Shown: positions 57,005-64,000 of the stretch, one piece after another | Numbering within the stretch: position 1 is the first letter of the stretch | Layout of the letters: the number at the start of each line of letters is the position of its first letter | Origin: Spodoptera frugiperda | Taxonomy: Eukaryota > Arthropoda > Insecta > Lepidoptera > Noctuidae | DNA length: 64,000 nucleotides | Direction: 5' to 3' | NCBI RefSeq assembly: GCF_023101765.2 | Contig: NC_064238.1 | Location: 1,300,001 to 1,364,000 of the forward strand | Position numbers and translations under genes: made by a program | The notes under the pieces: model-generated | Databases searched by the model: none | Seen by the model: the letters and a program-made list of their open reading frames with translations, nothing else | Told to the model about the DNA's origin: nothing

Positions 57005-57262
57005 CAACGTCACGTCTTTTAAATCCCCGAAAAGGTAGGCTGCACATTATGATACATAATGCACCCACATTTTCACAATTTATGTTGTAAGTCCCATGTA
57101 ATAGGTGGTGAGTCTATTGCCACATACGGGGCAATTTCCGGACTCCGTTATACCACCGAAAAACGAAAAAAGCCCAGTAATACTTCGCCCGACCCGGAAA
57201 TCGAACCCGAGACCCCATGTCCGGCAGTTGCAATTATAAACCACTCGGCCAACGAGGCACTG
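57005..57262 (-). mobile_element. tRNA-derived SINE (family A), full length
   Basis: The inverse carries the head TGCCTCGTTGGCCGAGTGGTT with an intact A box (57239-57251 inverted), a B box reading GGTTCGATTTC (57197-57207 inverted) and the complete body to AAAAGACGTGACG. There is a 6-bp deletion at CACCGAAAAACG relative to the 8940 copy. No clear target duplication and no (TATG)n tail. Confidence 0.85.
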
Positions 57263-57712
57263 TTAATAATTATTTACTAAAAACACTACACACACTTTGT
57301 TTATGTTATTAATAAACTCCAGTATCATACACCTATTCCTCAAACACATCAACTTTTATACCTACATAGTTAGAGCTAATTAAATTAAAACTTTAACAGT
57401 TTGTATCATATTTCTGGTTGAGCTTGGTATTCGGTGGCCAAACTTCACGGAGCCAGTCTATCTTTTATAAGCTTAGTTGGAGAGGTAATGTTTCATAGTA
57501 CGTAATAACAAAGTATTAACATAACAACTTTGAGCCTGTTTTGGCCTGAAGCGCTAGATGGTAATGTACAGAGCGTAGATGTATTATAAGTATACAGTTT
57601 TCGACAAATTATGCTATGAAAGTTGTTAAATTGGGAGTGAATTTATTGATGAGCTTCGAATATTATTCTTGATTTCATGTTTTTACGTGGTAAAATTTAA
57701 AGCAAAGTTCCA
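57263..57712. other. AT-rich spacer
   Basis: Nothing recognised. Confidence 0.3.
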
Positions 57713-57860
57713 AAATTAAAGTCAAAGTATTTATTTCGATTAATCTTTAACTCGTCTACCATTGGGTACTTTTGACAGTGTCCTTAATAATACTATGTTA
57801 CAGGTGCAATCTAAGTATGCACGCGAAACTTCTTCGAGCTCAATATACATCCAATCATAA
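57713..57860 (-). repeat. LINE 3'-end fragment, inverted
   Basis: AAATTAAAGTCAAAGTATTTATTTCGATTAATC then GGGTACTTTTGACAGTGTCC resembles the AAAGTCAAAGTCAAA-TATTTATT…GCACTTTTGA terminus common in Lepidoptera. Clade uncertain. Confidence 0.45.
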
Positions 57861-57920
57861 AATTATCTAACTCATTGTTGTTTTTAGTGATCCTTCTTCA
57901 GGTGATTTGACTAATAATCA

Positions 57921-58226
57921 TATCATCACATGAACAGCGTATAAAAGGGCCACTACTGACCAAAGGCCTCTTCTTACATGTAGAAGGTTTGAGCATTAAT
58001 CAACACGTTTGCCCAATGGGGGTTGAAGATTTCAAACTTATAATTAATATAAAATTATAAGCCTAGGTTTCCTCACAATGTTTTACTTCACGTTCATTTG
58101 TCAGTTGTGTCTAAATAATCTTAGAAAGTAGATATAACCCGGAAAATCTCATACAGGGGCATTCCGTTGGTAGGTTTCGAACCTCATGCATTTAAAGCGA
58201 GCGTCTTAAACCTCCATGACACCCCA
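57921..58226 (-). mobile_element. tRNA-headed SINE, family C, full length
   Basis: The inverse has a head with AGGTTTAAGACGCTCGC, a B box GGTTCGAAACC (inverse of GGTTTCGAACC) and a body with GATTATTTAGACACAACTGAC. The centre is TTATAAGTTTGAAATC, and the 3' half CTTCTACATGTAAGAAGAGGCC ends TGTTCATGTGATGATA. It is the longest copy in the window. Confidence 0.8.
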
Positions 58227-58761
58227 TTTTAATTAACTAGCAAACCATACTTCCAAAGATTTTTTAATTTATTTAAATAGCACAGCGACTGAAATAGCCC
58301 AGTACAACACTTTGAAACTTAAGTTAGTTTCAAAGTTAAGATCAGGTGATCTTCAGATGACATTGAGCAGACCTGAATTATTTAACTACCCAAGAGGTAG
58401 TGACCTAAATACCTTTTGATTTTTCTTCTTACAATATTCACAGACAGAGATTAGCGTGACCACTGAGTCGAAAGGACCAGTTATATACCGATTATGGGCA
58501 GTCACCAGGGATCGAGTATTAGGAAAAAAGATTCCTTTTCGATCTCTGCCAAATGGGTATTAATTTAGGTAGTTTTTGTATGTCATCTGGTAAGGTTATG
58601 TATTTGATATATTTTAATACGCAATAACATTTTTCTGATTATTTGATTTTTAAAAGCTTTTTTTGGTAAATCATCAAATGACTCCTTCCACTAAGAAATG
58701 GAGTGCCAGATTCTTACTGATTGAAAACTATTCCGTCCTTACTCCTGATCTATGATAGATA
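58227..58761. other. Unannotated stretch with a possible decayed family P trace
   Basis: AAATCATCAAATGACTCCTTCC...GTGCCAGATTCTTACTGATTGAAAACTATTCCGTCC near 58665-58742 looks like a heavily decayed inverted family P copy (compare GTCAGACTCTTACTGACTAAAAACC). Confidence 0.4.
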
Positions 58762-58857
58762 CCATGTCCATGGGTGGCGCTGATCGCTTACCATCAGGAC
58801 ACCCGAAACACCAGAGGCGTTACAAGTGCGTTGCCGACCTTTTGGGGGTAAGGAATT
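58762..58857. mobile_element. Two family E fragments fused head to head
   Basis: 58762-58797 reads forward (CATGTCCATGGGTGGCGCTG, CGCTTACCATCAGG). It is followed at once by the inverted part ACACCCGAAACACCAGAGGCGTTACAAGTGCGTTGCCG (58798 on). Both lie within the same part of the element, so one copy was broken and partly inverted, or two opposed copies recombined. Confidence 0.75.
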
Positions 58858-59116
58858 CAATTTAACACTATAAAACTTCCTATTCTACATTACAGTGATT
58901 GTAAGAGGTTGCATGTGAGTATTACTAAAGTATTATTATAAAATTGCGTTAACTTCAAAGTCTCGTGTAAGCAATTGTCTTGCACTTTACCAGATTGCTG
59001 TACAATCAACTAACAGCTATTGTTAGTAGTTTGTGTTTATTTAATCTCTATTTACTATTGTTATTTTTACACTTTGAGATGTAAAAAAGACAGTAGAAGA
59101 TATTTTTTTCAAATTA
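58858..59116. other. AT-rich spacer
   Basis: Nothing recognised. Confidence 0.3.
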
Positions 59117-59133
59117 GTGAGACATACTAAATT
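59117..59133 (-). repeat. Family N MITE terminal motif, isolated
   Basis: GTGAGACATACTAAATT is the exact inverse of the 17-bp motif at 50782 and 62689. No MITE body is recognisable next to it. Confidence 0.5.
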
Positions 59134-60734
59134 AACAGTGTCCTTAAAAAAAAAAAATACGGTTTATTATATTAATGGACAAAATCGTCATGAGCAGCGT
59201 GCACGATTTGTAGATTGACTGAAATGTCGTGAAAAGGGGATCAAAAAACTACCACAAACAAGGAAGCTTAATAAAACAACGACACGAAAAGTTTTAGAAG
59301 ACAATATCACCCAAATTAAAATGATTCAAATCAAAATATTTACTCCTAAATGTATTTTGTCATGTATGTATATTTGTATAAGTCTTAATGACGATTCACA
59401 GTTTACTTCAATTCAAAGCCGCACTAATTCTAATGAGATCTTGAATTCTACACATAATTTAGTATGTAAAGTCAGCACTTAGAATGCGGAATGAATCTAG
59501 ATTTTCCAAAAGACTTCAAATATCTCACCGTATACACACATCGAGTACACATCGACCTATACAAAACCAGTTTATCCTGGTCTCGCTTTGTTTAAACTTT
59601 CCGCTCAATTGACGGTCAGCTTATACTGGTTATTATAGCTTGATGTGCTCGTGTGTACGAAGCAGTCACAACAAATACTCCTTAGGTACTCGAGTTTAGA
59701 GCTCCCACATTAGTATCTTGGAATATTCTAGAAAATACTCGAAGAAAAGGTGGAAAGAAGATTAGCCTTAAATATGCAAATCTATAGCTTTTATCCACGA
59801 GTATTGGAGCGTCTTTTATTATATTATTTTTGTAGTATGGAAAACGAATTTCTTTGCATTTGTTTGTCTCATTTCGTTTTATTTTCACAGTGACATCTAG
59901 ACCAGACCAGAACAACAAATCAAGATTCAAGAGTTGTAGAGTGAGGGAATGGTACCTGTGACACGTTGCACGATAGCCAGTTGCCCTAACCGTGCAGTCT
60001 TATTTGCTGTGTGATTATCAAGTATGGCGAATATTTTGAATTTGATTTGTTGATCCAAAATGTTTTGGGTCTTTAAATAGTTAATGTTTTTAAGTCGTTT
60101 TTTAAGTATTGGCGCGACAGAGAACATGCGAGATTTTTTCGATATATTCACATGGTTGCTCCTCCTTATTTAATACGCGAACTTTGAGCACTCCTGTGCT
60201 AGGTGCTTAAAGAATTAATGAGATTAACTGTGACTGTTATATTCCACTATCGCCACTTATGTCATGTCAACTTCGTATAACAAGATTTTACTGCAACATC
60301 TACACAGTAAAACGTACTTTATGTAACCAATAATAAAGTTTACAACAGTTTTACTCTTCCAAACAGTTGCACTGCTAATAAAAATAAAATAAATCAATAA
60401 AAGTTGATTCAATATCAATAAACATGGATTATGTCGTACAAAACCATTTCAGTAAAATTCAATTGAGTTTTTGAAATAAAATAAACTTTGCTATTTGAAT
60501 TACTCAGTGCATTGTCGTTTTAATTTAATAACCGTATAAATTACACTGGTTTTGGAACAATATCATTACTAGCTGATGAAGTTATCAATTAGATTATATG
60601 GCACGTTGATTATATTGGGAACCACGTTAAAATTGCAATTAGAATTTGTAGTTTATGTTTTAATTTACACTTTGAAGCCTTTTTCAGTTTCGTTTTTTGA
60701 TCTTTAAGGTTTTTATAAATCATATAGTATGTTT
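59134..60734. other. Unannotated AT-rich stretch
   Basis: Two 74-82-codon minus frames (59682-59930, 59927-60151) abut each other but show no domain or shared splice logic. No gene called. Confidence 0.3.
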
Positions 60735-60872
60735 TGAATGTTTGTCCGTCAATCACATTAAATCTACTGAACGAATTTAAATGAAATTTCGTATACAGAC
60801 AGGGTATGAGCTGACTTGAGTTATAAGAACCCACAGGAACGCGAGCGAAGATGCTGGCAGAGGCTGATATAC
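60735..60872 (+). repeat. RTE-like repeat fragment
   Basis: GAATGTTTGTCCGTCAATCAC, ATCTACTGAACGAATTTAAATG, CAGGGTATGAGCTGACTTG and GAACGCGAGCGAAGATGCTGGCAGAGGC are co-linear with the centre of the element at 6370. Confidence 0.65.
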
Positions 60873-61824
60873 AGATAAGAACAAAGGACTCGTTGAATTT
60901 TTGCAGTCATTGTCAGAGTGTAAAAATGTAGAAAGAAGAAGACAACATACATACTATCCCTACTTCAAATAACTGGAGGGAGGACCAGGAAGTAGGAAAG
61001 AACCGAACTTCATCAATCTGTGAAAGTTACGACTCGTCACATCTCTTAGTAAAACATAGGCATAAGTACAAATCCATTTTTACCAAACCTTTTGCCTATC
61101 CATTTTTCCAAGTACCATCAAACACATAAACAATTTCATAATTCACTAATCTTGCCAAAAAATGTCGAGTAAAATATCAAATCGGTATCGGACGTGTAAA
61201 GCGTGTAGGTACAATGTCCGGGTAATCTCGTTAGCGGGCGCGACGAGATACGGATTGAGAGCACCCACTGAATTATTGATGATCGACAACTGCGCTCCCT
61301 ACCTCTGATATAGTAATGACTTTGGAATTTTTATGTTCACCTACACAGGTTATTTCATTTTCATCTAAGCTGTTTTCATTTATCTCTTTTGGGGGTGTGT
61401 CAAAGGTGTCTCGATATGTTTATAGCTTGGAATAAAAAAAATATAATTGAAAGGCGTAAGACTTCTTTCTTTTTGAGGTTAAGAACTTTGGTTAGGTAGA
61501 AAAAAATAACGAAAAACGTAAGTCAAAGCCAAAATCATTTATTTTAATTAGACGAGCATTTGCAATGCATTTTTGAACGTCAAAGCAAAGAAGGTAATAA
61601 GATCCACACTATAAAGAAGGTTTGTATTATTACTATTACTTCTTTATCTGATTAAATCTGAATTGTAACTCTGACAGTTTCTTTAACTCTATTAATAATC
61701 AGATAACTCCTGGCTTGGAATAAAGTAATTTTTATTCTGATATTAATAACATCATTTTGTTAAGCATTTTGTGTTAATTTTATGTTAAAGTGGATCTAGA
61801 GTAATAAATGTCGTATTTGAAATA
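60873..61824. other. Unannotated stretch; CpG-richer patch at 61190-61310
   Basis: The patch (GGTAATCTCGTTAGCGGGCGCGACGAGATACGG) is unique here and less AT-biased; CTCGT…ACGAG can pair. No gene. Confidence 0.3.
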
Positions 61825-62035
61825 ATTTGGTGGCCCGCAGGTTTAAAGCTTCTCATAAGGTTGTATGAGTCCCAATCTTGTATGAGGGTGCGGGTTCGAA
61901 ATCTACCAACGGCAAAGTACCAATGTGACTTTTTCCGGTTTATACGTACTTTCTAAGATTATTTAGACACCAATGACTAACAGAGAAGGATAACATCTTG
62001 AGGAAACCTGGGTTTATAATTTCTTATCCTTAAAC
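61825..62035 (+). mobile_element. tRNA-headed SINE, family C, plus strand, 3'-truncated
   Basis: TGGCCCGCAGGTTTAAAGC is a plausible A-box region (61831), and GGGTTCGAAATC (61892-61903) the B box. The body CTACCAACGGCAAAGTACC, CTTTCTAAGATTATTTAGAC and GAGGAAACCTGGGTTTATAATT follows. The 3' half with CTTCTCCGTGTG is absent. Confidence 0.75.
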
Positions 62036-62530
62036 AAAATAATAAAATGATACAGTGATCTGACCTCAGATGATAATGCTGACGCATCTAACCAGTAAAT
62101 GTAAGAGAATAATGGTTTAAATGTGCGTCCACATTTAGTAAATACGTCAGGCTCGATAGATTTGGACGCACCTTAACATGGTATGTTATCTGAAACAAAA
62201 TAAATTCTAATCCCCACAATCTGAAATACGATCAGGTTCCAAAATCCAAAACTTTATTTACGAGGACTAATTCAGTATTCCATCAGGAATGCGTACATTG
62301 AATGTGTTCGCGTATAAATCAGAGATCGGACGAGATCGCGGCCGGCTGTTTGAATTATTGATGCCAAATGTCCGACGAATTGTGACTGGCGCACCTTCAT
62401 TCACTCGCTTAATTTTATTCATGGCTACATTTTTGGGGACATGTCGTAATTTGGCTGTGTTTTCATTTAAACTCTGAGTAGTATTCCATAGTTTCTAGTA
62501 ATAGTATTTTTAAACAACGAATTTTTTTAA
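62036..62530. other. Unannotated stretch
   Basis: A 62-codon frame at 62289-62477 lies in a less AT-biased patch (CGGACGAGATCGCGGCCGGC) but shows no domain. Nothing else seen. Confidence 0.3.
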
Positions 62531-62705
62531 TTATTATGTTATCGGCTTACTCACGTAACTGTTTGAGTAGTTTCAAGCCACACTAGAGGCTCATATTCAT
62601 AAGCAGCATTCCGCGACACATGACGTGGCGATTGTCGCGCTGCTACGTCAAACAGTTACGTGAGTAAGCCGATAACATAATAATAATTAATTTAGTATGT
62701 CTCAC
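62531..62705. mobile_element. MITE (family N) with 36-bp perfect inverted repeats
   Basis: Arms 62531-62566 and 62648-62683 are exact inverses (TTATGTTATCGGCTTACTCA, CGTAACTGTTTGA inside them). The 81-bp centre contains GTTTCAAGCCACACTAGAGG and GCGATTGTCGCGCTGC. The right side continues to AATTTAGTATGTCTCAC (62689-62705), shared with fragments at 50.78 and 59.12 kb. No coding capacity. Superfamily undetermined. Perfect arms imply a recent insertion or gene conversion between arms. Confidence 0.9.
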
Positions 62706-63975
62706 GAAAGTTATAATATAGGTTTTTTTACTAACAATTTGTTTGTTTTACACATACTTCGAGATTTTACCCAAGCTATTAAAACAAGATCCCTCTCGAT
62801 TTCCCGAAACAAAAACTTAAAACACCAAATCCAACTATTGGATCACGAAAAACCCTCGGAACGGATCCGTTGTAAAGGAAAATAGAATGTGGATTGTACG
62901 ATACACTGATACAATAACAATCATGGAAACAGATACACCGAATGGAATGGGTCCGTCCGTACATGCAAAGGTATCAACCTTCCGAAAGCAGCCTATATTG
63001 AATTGTTCCAACGTTTGTTTTGTTAAAACTCAACAGAACGTGAAACGTTTTTTAAGTGTAGCTCGTCAACTTCATATTGAAGATTTTTTTACGTTCTTCA
63101 ATCAAATGATAACAGGACTATATAAATGTGACGTGGAAAATTGATAATGAGTTTCCCGAATTGATTATTATACATCCCATATTTCATTTGTATTTTAAAT
63201 TTAACGGATTTTATATAAAGTGCGATATTTTACGTGTTTAATAAATAATGTATTAATATAAATTCGTCCTTACGAATGTAAAACCGAAATGCCTCGATTT
63301 TATGACTTCGCTTTCATCCCAAAAATAATAAAGCGAGTTAAGCACTATAGCATAATCTCTTCTAACGGGTTAGTAAAAGTATATTTTCAGCAAGAACCTT
63401 TCAAATTTTATCACGACACTTCTCATACTAGTCACAAAAATTTAATATTTTTCCAAAACCGAAGATGAACAACGAAAACCCCTGACTATCAGAATCTCGA
63501 GCTTCTAGTGAGAAACTTGAAACTCTCAAATAAATCAAAATATTCCTTCAAAGCCCAAGGAATATGCAAAGCCCTATAATTACATAATCCAAGTACGTAC
63601 CTTACATTAACCAAAATAGTTCGGTATGTAAGCAGTTTATCAATATTTATGTCCTCGTTGCGGTACACCACAACATAATTGCTGTACGTACATTACCCTA
63701 AGCTACGCACTAGTAATTTATTAGGTACACCGACGCACTTATGTTACAGTTACCGACTAAAATTATCGTATTGGAGTCAAGAATTTGTAAGGGAGTGATT
63801 AATATTGTTTATTTAATTTATAGTTCCTTTTGGTATTCGATTTTTGTTTGATTATTAGACTATTGTGAGTCGTTTAGGATTAAAATCAGAACAGTACATG
63901 GTAAAGTGAATGAAAATGCAAAAAAAGGTAATCAAAAATGCGTTCTTGCCTTGTATGATACTTATAATAAACTTA
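62706..63975. other. Unannotated AT-rich stretch
   Basis: An 85-codon frame at 62887-63144 has no recognisable domain. Nothing else seen. Confidence 0.3.
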
Positions 63976-64000
63976 CGGTGCTTTTCCACCAGACATGTGC
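63976..64000. mobile_element. Harbinger-like MITE, copy 6, cut by the window edge
   Basis: TTA (63973-63975) followed by CGGTGCTTTTCCACCAGACATGTGC. The terminal TGTGC follows the right-end version of the family (CTGGTGGAAAAGCACC inverted), so this copy is probably in the opposite orientation to copies 1-5. Confidence 0.75.

Noticed and set aside
1..64000. CRISPR arrays, bacterial operons, viral genes, rRNA
   Set aside because: No spaced direct-repeat array, Shine-Dalgarno-led gene clusters, viral-type long frames or rRNA-like conserved tracts were seen.

Overview
The window reads as AT-rich eukaryotic nuclear DNA. It most probably comes from a lepidopteran, and a noctuid-type moth is my best guess. 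The guess rests on interspersed repeats I recognise as typical of moth genomes: a poly-A-tailed short element containing GTCAGTAAGAGTCTGACACT, an element opening GTGGGAGAGCCATGCTTCGG, tRNA-headed SINEs, and a MITE family bordered by GGTGCTTTTCCACC. I see no bacterial operon, rRNA, genuine tRNA gene, CRISPR array or virus. No confident host protein-coding gene is visible. Most open frames are 60-110 codons, have no recognisable domain, and are what chance or transposon remnants would give. The window is best explained as intergenic or long-intron sequence, heavily colonised by transposable elements.

Layout. 0-10 kb: a Harbinger-like MITE (130-418), a poly-A element with an 11-bp target duplication (2686-2797), a LINE protein remnant (3030-3290), a 98-bp tandem duplication, an RTE-type repeat near 6.4-6.7 kb, then clustered SINEs at 8.0-10.5 kb. 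10-20 kb: SINE fragments, a short palindromic tandem array (11.7 kb), a strong hairpin (15.5 kb), a compositionally foreign GC-rich element (17.4-17.75 kb) and a CCAAT-bearing palindromic MITE (18.2 kb). 20-33 kb: a second copy of that MITE (22.95 kb), a MITE with an internal 13-bp minisatellite (23.5 kb), a 690-bp GC-rich retroelement-like block (24.7-25.4 kb) and further SINEs. 33-36 kb: an exon-like, coding-looking stretch on the minus strand (33.5-34.15 kb) and a LINE C-terminus remnant (35.7 kb). 36-46 kb: two more Harbinger-like MITEs, a deleted mariner nested inside a palindromic MITE (38.5-39.15 kb), and a clear piggyBac-type MITE (42.85-43.46 kb). 46-64 kb: a 230-nt exon-like open segment (48.5 kb), a 149-bp tandem duplication (54.8 kb), SINE copies at 57-62 kb, and a MITE with 36-bp perfect inverted repeats (62.5 kb). 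The window ends just inside a sixth Harbinger-like MITE copy.

Nothing here acts as a gene system. What is readable is insertion history: target-site duplications, nested insertions, truncations and inverted termini can be seen directly. The strongest structural calls are the piggyBac MITE (TTAA target, 16-bp perfect termini), the mariner inside a MITE (TA duplication, 32-bp perfect termini), the tRNA-SINE with a 12-bp duplication, and the poly-A elements with 10-13-bp duplications. The most useful open questions are whether the minus-strand segments at 33.5-34.15 kb and the plus-strand segment at 48.5 kb are real exons.
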